Positions 16,537 through 24,551 of a stretch of DNA of 64,000 bases are shown here, one piece after another. Each line of letters begins with the position of its first letter. Positions within the stretch are counted from its first letter, which is position 1. The translations under genes and the position numbers were made by a program. The DNA lies in the NCBI GenBank assembly GCA_017464345.1, contig JAFUAH010000007.1:41916-105915 (forward strand), written 5' to 3'. Source of the DNA: Bacteroidaceae bacterium. GTDB taxonomy: Bacteria; Bacteroidota; Bacteroidia; Bacteroidales; Bacteroidaceae. The notes below the pieces were generated by a model. The model saw only the letters and a program-made list of their open reading frames with translations. It was not told the origin of the DNA and made no database searches.

Positions 16537-19500
16537 TTAGAAGTTCAATTTCACATTTATACCATAGGAACGCGACGAAGGCAAGTTGAACATTTCAAAA
16601 CCGCCCAGTCCCGTGCCTGTAGAGAGAGAAATATCGGGATCTACAGGAGCATCTTTATAAAGGAAGAAGAGATTACGGGCTATGAATGACAAAGAGAGAT
16701 TTTTGCCATTACCCAGAAGATTACGGAACATGTAACTAAGCGAAAGTTCACGCAGACGGAAATTGGTGGCATTGTAGACATAATTGGGCGAATACTGCTT
16801 ACCGCGTGCACCCACAGTGGTATACCAGTCCTCAACAGCTATCATACGCCCACTCCCATCCGGCAAAGGCATGGCAGCACGTCCGTCGGGCATAGTCCAT
16901 CCATTGAGCTCTGCCGCCATTCGGGCATCTGCCGTCCGCTGCGAGAAACCAGATTCATCCAAATAAGCTTCGGTCAGGGAAATGACCTTGCCACCTACAC
17001 GCCCGTTGATCAGGAAGAACAGCTGGAAATCCTTATAGCTAATGGTATTACTCCAACCCAATTGGCTCTTGGAATTCATGTTACCAATCTTCACACCATA
17101 TGTTTTATCAGCAGCCGTTTCCAACATAGGTTTCCCCTTACTGTTGAGAACCAATGTTCCATCTGCATTACGTTTGAAATCAGTAATATACATATCACCA
17201 ATACTTCCTCCTTCACTATAGCGTACACGCACACCAGCCACATCGGTGTAAATGAGGAATTCCGAGCCATCGGCATTGTGAGCCGTTTCCAAAATTTTGT
17301 TATTGTTGAATGAATAATTAACCTGCGTTTTCCAACGCCAATCCTTTCCAAAGTGGAAATTATATCCCACAGTTGTTTCAAAACCACGGTTGCGTATTTT
17401 ACCGGTATTCAGCAGAATGCTCTTGCCAGATTGATTATTTCCCCTCATGAACTGATTTTTGCCTAGCAGATTATAGAATGTAATATCCACGCTAAGCCTG
17501 TCATCCAAGAACTGCATGTCCAAACCTGTCTCCAGTGAACCTACAGTTTCTGGCTTCGGATCCCTGTAAGCCCCGTTTTCATTTGGTTTTATCGCCCCAG
17601 TTCTCGTAACTTTGAAAATCGTCATCAAACCATCTGGGTAACTATTACCCACTTCTGAATAACTGAGACGGTACTTGAAGTAGCTCCACCACTTAGGCAA
17701 AGTGACCAATTCGCTGATAATGGCATTTGCACCTACACCAAAATAGCCAAAACTTGGAGAATTTCCCCGCTGTGTGTATTGGCGGAAAGCACGATACCAG
17801 TCGCGACGATAGGAACCATCAACAAATACCTTATCCTTCCAGCCCAGCTGAGCTGTTCCCAGAACCGACCAGTCCCAATTATTCCCATAGCTGGTGCTGG
17901 TCACGCCAGCATCACCAGCATTGGTCATAAACATATTCACAATATCGGAGATTCCGTTTTTCCATCCGTCTACATAAGTGGCATTGAGACCCGTCTGCTG
18001 ATTCTCCGTGCCACGAGAGTGGCCTACCCAACCTCCAGTGGCACTCAGTGCCCAGTCTTTTTTGATGGTCTTATTATAATTCAATAGGAAGTCAGTATAG
18101 TAATCCTCCGCCTTGTTAATGGTCTTCCAATAGCGCCCCACATATTCCATGCTGGCCGGAACGAATGTGGTAGCATAGCGCTTCGATTCACTATTGAAAC
18201 GACTGTTATCGAAATTAAAACGCGCCTGGAATGACAACCCATCCCAAATATCTACTTTAGCCGATGCACTACCGTAAATGCGATCATCCTTGTCTATTCC
18301 AGAATTCTGCTTCATGAGCCAATAAGGATTATTATAGCCTTTCTGCAAGTAGGCCCACTCCTGACGTGGCCCAGTCAAGTCTACAGAGTACGGTACACGG
18401 TCATAACTACCCAAAGCATTAAGTTGATAGATTTGTGCATTAGGGTCAGAGTGCCATTCACCGTTCTGTACAACATAGTTGTTGCGATAGTAGCCCATGT
18501 CTATGTTACGCGGTGTCATGTAGAGGTGGTAGATGGGATTCATCACCGTACCGCCGCCTGTACGGTTTTTTGTTTTGGTCTGCACATAATTTAAGTTCAC
18601 ATCCACTGTCAGACGTTTCTTGAAGAGCACGTAAGTCTGACGCAGGGCTGCAGTGTTGCGGTTGTAATTGTTCTCTTGCAACATGCCAACTGCATGAGAG
18701 TTGGCAATGGAGAAGTAGTTCTTCACCGTCTCCGTACCACCGCTCAGAGATATAGAATTATTGGTCGTAACACCCGTACGGTAGAAGTCGCTCACATCGT
18801 CATTATTGTAGCTGCGGAGACGCACGTGATTGGTAGCATCCGGTCCCGTAGCACGGAAATAAGTGTTATCGTTAGTCACGTCGAAGACACCTGTCGGTGC
18901 GTAATTGCTGGCATTGGCCACTTTGTCACCCCAACCATTTACCCCTACCGTACTGGTCGTGGGATTTATGGGAGCCCCATAGACTCCCTGGATATCCGGA
19001 GTCATCAAAGGAGTATCAAAAGTGACGTTGCCCGTGTAAGTCACATCCAGTTTACCCTCACGCCCCTTTTTCGTAGTAATCATGAGTACACCATTGGCCG
19101 CACGTGTTCCATAAAGTGCGGCTGCATTAGCGCCCTTCAGTACGTTGATGCTCTCAATGTCATCAGGATTTATCATGGACAGAGGGTCATTACCTTCGGC
19201 CAGCCCTTGATAGGCGATATTTTCGGCAGAATTAATTCGCCCACGGGTTTCGTTATTTATAGGTATACCGTCTACGACAATCAGTGGTTCAGAATTTCCG
19301 AGAATGGACTTATTACCGCGAAGCATGATTTTGGATGCGCCACCGGCACCACCGGCACTTGGGGTAATGGTGATACCAGCAATTTTGCCCTCCAGTGAAT
19401 TGGCCACATTGGGGTCTTGCACACGCATCAGGTCTTCTGACTTCACTTTTTGCGTCGCATAGGTCAGGGACTTTTCCTTACGCAGGATACCCATGGCAGT

Positions 19501-19878
19501 GACCACCACTTCATTCATGGTCTTGTTGTCCTCCTTCAGTTTCACCGCGATGGTGGCCCGACGGTTCACAGCCACCTCCTGAGGCAGAAAACCAACATAA
19601 GTAACTACCAGCACAGCATTAGCAGGGATACCAGACAGGGTGAAGTTGCCATCCATGTCCACACTGGCCGCCTTGCTCCCATTCTTCACTCGTACTATGG
19701 CACCAGTCAGAGGCTCTCCCATATCATCCGTCACCGTTCCCTTAACCACATGTGTGGATTGTGCTGATGATTGATTACCAATATTCTGTGCTTCCACTTG
19801 AATAGTGGGAGCCATACACAAGGCTGTCGCCAAAACAATTCCGGCCAACAGCATCCCATTGCAGCATTTCACTTTCAT
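16537..19878 (-). CDS. SusC/RagA family TonB-linked outer-membrane transporter (1113 aa)
   Basis: Signal peptide (about 1-30), then a carboxypeptidase-D regulatory-like domain (VVKGTVTDDMGEPLTGAIVRVK, about 44-120, shown here split as VVKGTVTDDMGEP and LTGAIVRVK). The plug follows, with the SusC signature around ITITPSAGGAGGASKIMLRG and VLKGANAAALYGTRAANGV-like residues (about 170-265), then a long beta-barrel ending in a C-terminal aromatic residue (LNF). It imports glycans with energy from TonB-ExbBD, which are not in this window. It is the first gene of the PUL and is preceded by a promoter at 19907-19937. No sigma/anti-sigma or hybrid two-component regulator is adjacent, so control of the locus is not visible here. 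Confidence 0.95.
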   Translation of the reverse strand: MKVKCCNGMLLAGIVLATALCMAPTIQVEAQNIGNQSSAQSTHVVKGTVTDDMGEPLTGAIVRVKNGSKAASVDMDGNFTLSGIPANAVLVVTYVGFLPQEVAVNRRATIAVKLKEDNKTMNEVVVTAMGILRKEKSLTYATQKVKSEDLMRVQDPNVANSLEGKIAGITITPSAGGAGGASKIMLRGNKSILGNSEPLIVVDGIPINNETRGRINSAENIAYQGLAEGNDPLSMINPDDIESINVLKGANAAALYGTRAANGVLMITTKKGREGKLDVTYTGNVTFDTPLMTPDIQGVYGAPINPTTSTVGVNGWGDKVANASNYAPTGVFDVTNDNTYFRATGPDATNHVRLRSYNNDDVSDFYRTGVTTNNSISLSGGTETVKNYFSIANSHAVGMLQENNYNRNTAALRQTYVLFKKRLTVDVNLNYVQTKTKNRTGGGTVMNPIYHLYMTPRNIDMGYYRNNYVVQNGEWHSDPNAQIYQLNALGSYDRVPYSVDLTGPRQEWAYLQKGYNNPYWLMKQNSGIDKDDRIYGSASAKVDIWDGLSFQARFNFDNSRFNSESKRYATTFVPASMEYVGRYWKTINKAEDYYTDFLLNYNKTIKKDWALSATGGWVGHSRGTENQQTGLNATYVDGWKNGISDIVNMFMTNAGDAGVTSTSYGNNWDWSVLGTAQLGWKDKVFVDGSYRRDWYRAFRQYTQRGNSPSFGYFGVGANAIISELVTLPKWWSYFKYRLSYSEVGNSYPDGLMTIFKVTRTGAIKPNENGAYRDPKPETVGSLETGLDMQFLDDRLSVDITFYNLLGKNQFMRGNNQSGKSILLNTGKIRNRGFETTVGYNFHFGKDWRWKTQVNYSFNNNKILETAHNADGSEFLIYTDVAGVRVRYSEGGSIGDMYITDFKRNADGTLVLNSKGKPMLETAADKTYGVKIGNMNSKSQLGWSNTISYKDFQLFFLINGRVGGKVISLTEAYLDESGFSQRTADARMAAELNGWTMPDGRAAMPLPDGSGRMIAVEDWYTTVGARGKQYSPNYVYNATNFRLRELSLSYMFRNLLGNGKNLSLSFIARNLFFLYKDAPVDPDISLSTGTGLGGFEMFNLPSSRSYGINVKLNF

Positions 19879-19906
19879 AGATTGCTCTTTTTCATGGTAT
19901 ACTTCG

Positions 19907-19937
19907 CAAATCTACGAAAAACTCTGCAATAAACCAA
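19907..19937 (-). promoter_or_regulatory. Promoter of the susC-susD-GH85 unit
   Basis: Minus strand TTGG (19934-19937), a 19-bp spacer and TAGATTTG (19907-19914). It lies 28 bp upstream of the susC start, leaving a very short leader. Confidence 0.65.
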
Positions 19938-19996
19938 TTTTTAACAAAAAAAAGTATTTTTTTTAACTACTACCATATCCTCATGGATGATATTGC

Positions 19997-20761
19997 TCAC
20001 TGAATCTGGGTCAGATAAGGCTTGATATCGCGATTATAGTCGCCACCCATAGCCTGAATTTTACCTTTTGGTCCCACCAGTATAATCCAAGGGATATTGC
20101 GAATACCGTAGCGAGCCAGCAGTGGACTGCTCCAACCCCGATAGTCACAATAGGTATGCCAGTGTGTGGTGTCTTCGATGGTCTCCCGTACACGACCGAA
20201 TTCGGGATCTACGTCCAGACTGTAAGAAATGGCATAGAGGCTGTCGGGATGGTCGCGCAGAGCCTGACGTACATGATAGTTAAGCGAGGAAGAGCCATGC
20301 CGCCAGTCAGCCCAGAAGACAATGAGCAAATAGGTGCCAGGCTTATGTTCGACAATGTCGGATTTGGGCAGCCGGCCCCCGATGGAAAGAAGCTTTTTGC
20401 CCATCTTCTGCTGTTGTGGCAGTATGCTGTCAGCCCCCTCCACACGCACCTGGTTCAGGCTAAGAGCATCACCACGAATACGGATATCGCTGCCCGAATG
20501 GGCCTGAAAGCCCAAGGTAGAATAGTTGGGATAGAGAATGACATAGGTATATGGACCGCCGTCTACTGGAATTTGATAGTCAAACTTCCCCTTGACAATG
20601 TGCAGTGTATCAAATGTGGACAATCCACCGTCAGGACTATATATGCGCAGATCGGCTTGAGGCAGATTGTCAAACTCCCCTCTAATGCGCAACCTTCCCT
20701 TTTGCGGCCCACAAGCCACAAAAAGGAAGGTTGCAAATAATAGGGTGTAGGATAATTTCAT
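19997..20761 (-). CDS. DUF4369/thioredoxin-fold lipoprotein without a CxxC motif (254 aa)
   Basis: Lipoprotein signal with Cys17 (LFVACGPQ). Residues about 20-110 look like the DUF4369 beta domain found in front of TlpA-type thioredoxins. Residues about 125-254 are a TlpA-like fold with LLIVFWADW near 170 and the cis-proline segment RNIPWIILV. The redox position reads ADWRHGSSS where active relatives have W-C-x-x-C, so both cysteines are missing and disulphide exchange is not expected. It starts 3 bp after the upstream TPR lipoprotein gene and is surely cotranscribed with it. It may be a structural or binding paralogue. Confidence 0.75.
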   Translation of the reverse strand: MKLSYTLLFATFLFVACGPQKGRLRIRGEFDNLPQADLRIYSPDGGLSTFDTLHIVKGKFDYQIPVDGGPYTYVILYPNYSTLGFQAHSGSDIRIRGDALSLNQVRVEGADSILPQQQKMGKKLLSIGGRLPKSDIVEHKPGTYLLIVFWADWRHGSSSLNYHVRQALRDHPDSLYAISYSLDVDPEFGRVRETIEDTTHWHTYCDYRGWSSPLLARYGIRNIPWIILVGPKGKIQAMGGDYNRDIKPYLTQIQ

Positions 20762-20764
20762 TAC

Positions 20765-22456
20765 TTACTTTAGGAGACTAGCGATGGTGCTGGCATACTG
20801 AGCAAATTCCAAGTCATTCTGGGCACGTGCTTTCAGTTCGGCATCCTGCTCCACAGCCTGCCGCAGATTGTTCACCAGTGCAGCGGTGTCATTGGTGCGT
20901 GCTGCCAGCACAGCACGGAGGTAGGCAGTGGTGGAGTCAGCCTTCTTGATGTGCTCCAGTGTGGTGCGAGCTGCCGCATAGTCGCCAGCCAGCAACTGAG
21001 CCAAGGCTGCTGTGTTTCCTGTGCTCTTGGCCAGACTTTGTGCTGCCTGTTGGTAATTCCCCTTGGCCACATTGTAGGCCCCCAGCACCTCGTTATAGGT
21101 ATCGGCCCCGAAGCCTTGCGCCAGATAAGTCTCAGCAGCATCCAGATTACCGTTGCGCAACTCCATCAGAGCCAAGTTGGTATTCACCTCTGCGGCACGG
21201 TTGCTGACGTTACGAGCCTGTGCCAGATAGTTGGCTGCAGCCTGATAGTCACCCTCGGCATAGGCCACCTGTGCCATATTGTTCAGTGCACGATAGTCAC
21301 TGGGATAGAGACGCTGTATGGTACGGTTCCAGTCCTTTTGTTCAGCAGGAGTCTCCACCAGCATTGTGGCTCCGTATACCAGTTCCTCCAGACTCAGTTT
21401 CGAGGGATCCTGCTTGTACTGATTAAGAATTTCCTCATCACTACGACCTATGATTTCGTAATTCACGATGAGGCGTGCACGACGCAACTCAGGCATGATG
21501 CCATCCTTGATGTCGGTGTAGATGGCGCTCATGTTCCGAATTTGCTGTTCGCGTTCTTCGGGATCCTGATACATCGACAGGACGGAGAGGATGACCTGCT
21601 TGTCCTGCAAGTTACTTTGGCTGACGAGTGCCTGGAAACCGTCCCAGTCCTCAGCCGTATAACGGGTATTGATGTCAGCATCCATCTTTATCTTCTTCAA
21701 TTCCTTCTTCAGATAGTCGGCGCTAACGTTCTGACGGCGCTCTGCCAACTTTTCATTAAAGGAATATCGACCATCGGGCGAAGCGTATGCACTGACCTCG
21801 ATGGCATCCAGTGCACGGCCCTCGGCATCGTCGTTAATCTCGCGCAGCACCTTCACCAAGTCCTTGATACTCACACTCTCCAATTCACTAGTGCGCAGGT
21901 TAGACTGAGCAATGAGGAACTTTATATTGGCCTCCTGTTTCTGTTCGATGACACGCTGGAACTGGTCGGGAGCCGTGGCCGCATTCACACTATTCAGACA
22001 GCGCGAAAGCAAGTCTTCAGTAGCCAATATGCCGTAGCCCACCTTCACGTCGGGCAACTGCTTTTGCTTCTTGCCCAACCGGGCATCGAAGGTCATATAG
22101 AGGTCGCTTCGCAACATTTCCGGCGTGTAACGGAAGTTGGCTTTCATCTGATACGTACCTCCCAATTTGTAGTTTACGTCAGTGCCGTTGCCTTCCACCT
22201 TCTCGCCCTGATAAGTGACGCCCTGTGCACTCACCTCTCCAGTGGCATAGCGCAACACTGGTGTAGCGGTGATGGAGGCCTTCTTCTTCATAAATTTTTC
22301 GGGGAAAGTGACCGTGATGGTAGCCGGCACTTCACCGCCCGTAGTCACCAGGGGGGTAGGAGTCACCTTGAAGTCGTCAGATGTCAGATTTCCCAATTTA
22401 CTGCATCCCGTCAATGTCAGGGCTGCAGCCATTGTCAGTACGATGGTTTTCTTCAT
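20765..22456 (-). CDS. OmpA-domain/TPR outer-membrane lipoprotein (563 aa)
   Basis: Lipoprotein signal with Cys18 (LTLTGCSKL). An N-terminal beta domain of about 130 residues precedes an OmpA-like segment (ALDAIEVSAYASPDGRYSFN and ERRQNVSADYL, about 215-250). Residues about 370-540 hold tetratricopeptide-type helical repeats (ALNNMAQVAYAEGDYQAAAN, VNTNLALMELRNGNLDAAE). Proteins of this layout are conserved across Bacteroidales and are thought to link the envelope to peptidoglycan or to act as assembly scaffolds; the exact role is not established. A promoter box is at 22498-22505. The thioredoxin-fold lipoprotein gene follows 3 bp downstream. Confidence 0.75.
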   Translation of the reverse strand: MKKTIVLTMAAALTLTGCSKLGNLTSDDFKVTPTPLVTTGGEVPATITVTFPEKFMKKKASITATPVLRYATGEVSAQGVTYQGEKVEGNGTDVNYKLGGTYQMKANFRYTPEMLRSDLYMTFDARLGKKQKQLPDVKVGYGILATEDLLSRCLNSVNAATAPDQFQRVIEQKQEANIKFLIAQSNLRTSELESVSIKDLVKVLREINDDAEGRALDAIEVSAYASPDGRYSFNEKLAERRQNVSADYLKKELKKIKMDADINTRYTAEDWDGFQALVSQSNLQDKQVILSVLSMYQDPEEREQQIRNMSAIYTDIKDGIMPELRRARLIVNYEIIGRSDEEILNQYKQDPSKLSLEELVYGATMLVETPAEQKDWNRTIQRLYPSDYRALNNMAQVAYAEGDYQAAANYLAQARNVSNRAAEVNTNLALMELRNGNLDAAETYLAQGFGADTYNEVLGAYNVAKGNYQQAAQSLAKSTGNTAALAQLLAGDYAAARTTLEHIKKADSTTAYLRAVLAARTNDTAALVNNLRQAVEQDAELKARAQNDLEFAQYASTIASLLK

Positions 22457-22497
22457 AATCTCGTTCTTATTCAGTCAATGTGTTACATATTTGGCTG

Positions 22498-22505
22498 CAA
22501 AGATA
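22498..22505 (-). promoter_or_regulatory. -7 promoter box of the OmpA/TPR lipoprotein gene
   Basis: TATCTTTG on the minus strand, matching TAnnTTTG, 41 bp upstream of the start. No clear -33 TTTG is seen at the usual distance. Confidence 0.55.
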
Positions 22506-22603
22506 CGAATTAATTGTGAATCGCAGGCTCTACGAACCGCTGAATTAACTTTTTTTACATAAAACGGTACTGAAATTTGGGAAAAACACCCATCAGACAG
22601 CCA

Positions 22604-23833
22604 CTAATTGTAGATGAGCGTGCAGAGACGGGCCGGGTCGAACACCTCACGAGCGACATCGAGTAGCTGAGGAGCAGTGAGGCTATCTACTGCATCACAG
22701 AATTGCTGGAGCGTCTGCGTGGTGCCCAAGTGCAAAAGGCGGCGCCCCATGCCGATGGCCACGTTCTCGCCATTCTCCCATGCCAGAGCCATCTGGCCAC
22801 GCAGCTGACGCTTGGCGGCGGAAAGGGCAGAGGGCGAAAGCGGGGCATCAAGAAGACGCTGCAACTCGATACCGACCAAACGGCGGCAACGCTCCACATC
22901 GGCATGGTCACAGCCGAAGTAGGTCTGCCACAGACCCGTGTCGGTATAGGCCGTGAGATTGCTTTCGACGGTATAAACCAGTCCGCGACGCTCGCGCAGG
23001 GCCAAGTTAAGGCGCGAGTTCATGCCCGGCCCTCCCAACAGGTTGTTTAGCAGATAGAGCGCCGTGTAATGGGGATGCCCCATGGGATAGGCCTGACAGC
23101 CAATAATGACATGGGCCTGGTGGGTGTTTTTGTCGATAGAAAAAGGCACTCCCCCCTGCCCCTCCATAACAGGGAGGGGAGTAGTTTCCATGGATTGCTC
23201 AATGTCTGGTTGATATACATTCTCCTCCATAACAGGGCGAGGCAGGGGGAGGGTCCGTAGGCTGACATCCCCCAGGACAAAGAGTACCATGCGCTCTGGA
23301 CGATAGAGCCGACGAGCAAAGCGCTGGACATCGGCAGCCTGATACTGACGCAGGCGCCCGGCATCGCCCAGGATGTTGCGCCCCAGGGGATGATTGCGGA
23401 AGAGCATGGCCTCGAAGTCATCATAAATGAGTTCGGAAGGCGTGTCGTTGTAACTCTCGATTTCATCGATGACCACTTCCACCTCCTTCTCCAGTTCGTG
23501 TTGGGGGTAGGTGCTATGGAGAGTGATATCGAAGAGCAGGTCGAGCGCACGGGAGAGATGCTGGCGCAGCGTGGAGCAGTAATAGACGGTATGCTCCTTA
23601 CCCGTATAGGCATTGAGTTCGCCCCCCACGGCCTCCATGCGGTTGATGATGTGCCAGGCGGAACGATGGACAGTGCCCTTGAAGGACATATGTTCGGTGA
23701 AATGGGCCATTCCTGACTCTTCGTCCGTTTGGTGGCGCGTGCCAGCCTCAATGGCCAGCCCGCAGTATACGATGTTGCCTGGCCGGTGGTCTATGACGAT
23801 GCGCAAGCCGTTATCTAAGGTTGTTGTTTCCAT
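22604..23833 (-). CDS. M16 family (insulinase/processing-peptidase type) zinc peptidase (409 aa)
   Basis: The inverted zinc motif H-x-x-E-H is at H44-F-T-E47-H48, and a downstream E-x-x-x-x-x-D-E-I-E-S-Y region supplies the third ligand. The C-terminal half has the R/Y pair region GGPGMNSRLNLALRERRGLVYTV-like residues (about 258-280, quoted as GPGMNSRLNLALRERRG) typical of M16B. There is no signal peptide, so it is cytoplasmic or periplasmic by another route. It overlaps the wbqC end by 19 bp and closes the dapB-lepB-wbqC unit. A palindromic doublet is translated in frame between about residues 194 and 229, in the loop between the two M16 halves. Confidence 0.9.
   Translation of the reverse strand: METTTLDNGLRIVIDHRPGNIVYCGLAIEAGTRHQTDEESGMAHFTEHMSFKGTVHRSAWHIINRMEAVGGELNAYTGKEHTVYYCSTLRQHLSRALDLLFDITLHSTYPQHELEKEVEVVIDEIESYNDTPSELIYDDFEAMLFRNHPLGRNILGDAGRLRQYQAADVQRFARRLYRPERMVLFVLGDVSLRTLPLPRPVMEENVYQPDIEQSMETTPLPVMEGQGGVPFSIDKNTHQAHVIIGCQAYPMGHPHYTALYLLNNLLGGPGMNSRLNLALRERRGLVYTVESNLTAYTDTGLWQTYFGCDHADVERCRRLVGIELQRLLDAPLSPSALSAAKRQLRGQMALAWENGENVAIGMGRRLLHLGTTQTLQQFCDAVDSLTAPQLLDVAREVFDPARLCTLIYN
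23148..23253. repeat. Inverted doublet of the C-rich palindromic element inside the M16 peptidase gene
   Basis: The left half (23148-23182: C-run, CTGCC, CCTCC, 6 nt, GGAGG) and the right half (23222-23253) are imperfect inverted copies around about 40 bp of unrelated sequence. Together they form a 106-bp element. The reading frame is open throughout. Confidence 0.65.
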
Positions 23834-24441
23834 GTGTAGTTTAGGGATTTGAGATAAAGTATGCTTTCTGGCCCCATGTTGAACAGCAAGTCTGCGATGC
23901 TGAGGTCTGGCATGAAGCCGTGACGGTCGGAGAAAAGTTGGTAGTAAGAAGCTCCACCACCTCCTTTCGAAGGAGGGGAGATAATGAAAGCTTCTATCTT
24001 GTCAGAGTTACTACTCTCCTCCTTCGCAGGGAGGGATTGTGGGCAAGTATCTATCTCCAACAACCCACACACCATGTCCTGCAAGGCTTGGTTGTAATCG
24101 ACGAGAAAGTCCCACTTTCGCTCGTAGAAGGGAGCGAAGTCGTCGGCATAGAACTCAAAGAAAGGGGTACGCCGATACGAACTCTGCAGGGCGTTCCAGT
24201 GGAGGTGACGCCAGTTGCCGTGGTCGCTGATGCGGATGTCACGCATCGGCGTATGGTAGGGCACGAACTTCACCACGGGGATGGTGAGCGAAAGGGGGCC
24301 GTTGGGCGAGGCTATCCAGCAGCGGTTGCGGAGCGTCTGCTTGCGATAAGGCTCGTCCACATCGATGCAATAGGCATCGTACTGCACCATGCGGGCGTAG
24401 TAGGAGACGGGGGCGAGGTAGAAGGAGGGAAGAAATAACAT
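23815..24441 (-). CDS. WbqC-like family protein (208 aa)
   Basis: The sequence has the WbqC-like (PF08889) signature: an N-terminal strand leading to YYARMVQYDAYCID, then YRKQTLRNRCWIASPNG and LTIPV, and later RTPFFEFYADDFAPFYE and the terminal GPES-x-x-YL. WbqC proteins are associated with cell-surface polysaccharide synthesis, but the reaction is unproven. The gene is third in the dapB-lepB-wbqC-M16 unit. A palindromic doublet (23951-24044) is translated in frame at about residues 133-164 as SSNSDKIEAFIISPPSKGG, which is low-complexity and unlike the rest of the protein. Confidence 0.85.
   Translation of the reverse strand: MLFLPSFYLAPVSYYARMVQYDAYCIDVDEPYRKQTLRNRCWIASPNGPLSLTIPVVKFVPYHTPMRDIRISDHGNWRHLHWNALQSSYRRTPFFEFYADDFAPFYERKWDFLVDYNQALQDMVCGLLEIDTCPQSLPAKEESSNSDKIEAFIISPPSKGGGGASYYQLFSDRHGFMPDLSIADLLFNMGPESILYLKSLNYTWKQQP
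23951..24044. repeat. Inverted doublet of the C-rich palindromic element inside wbqC
   Basis: The left half (23951-23980, ACCACCTCCTTTCGAAGGAG core) and right half (24014-24044, CTCCTCC...GGGAGGG with a GTGGGC edge) are inverted copies around about 33 bp. The element is translated without a stop. Confidence 0.6.
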
Positions 24442-24443
24442 GA

Positions 24444-24551
24444 TTCAAAATTCAAAATTCAAAATAAACATGCAGGCCTTTTACACACTTTATTTTGAAT
24501 TTTGAATTTGCTTATTTTGAATTTACTTATTTTGAATTTGCTTATTTTGAA
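24444..24551. repeat. Short tandem repeats in the lepB-wbqC spacer
   Basis: Three contiguous 7-mers TTCAAAA begin at 24444. Further on there are about four copies of a 15-mer CTTATTTTGAATTTG, complementary in character to the first set, ending at the lepB stop. Together they fill the whole 110-bp spacer between two cotranscribed genes. Confidence 0.8.

Noticed and set aside
20951-22513. Open frame of 520 codons on the plus strand opposite the OmpA/TPR lipoprotein gene
   Set aside because: It is antisense to a well-supported lipoprotein gene. Its translation is rich in Leu, His and Gln without family motifs.
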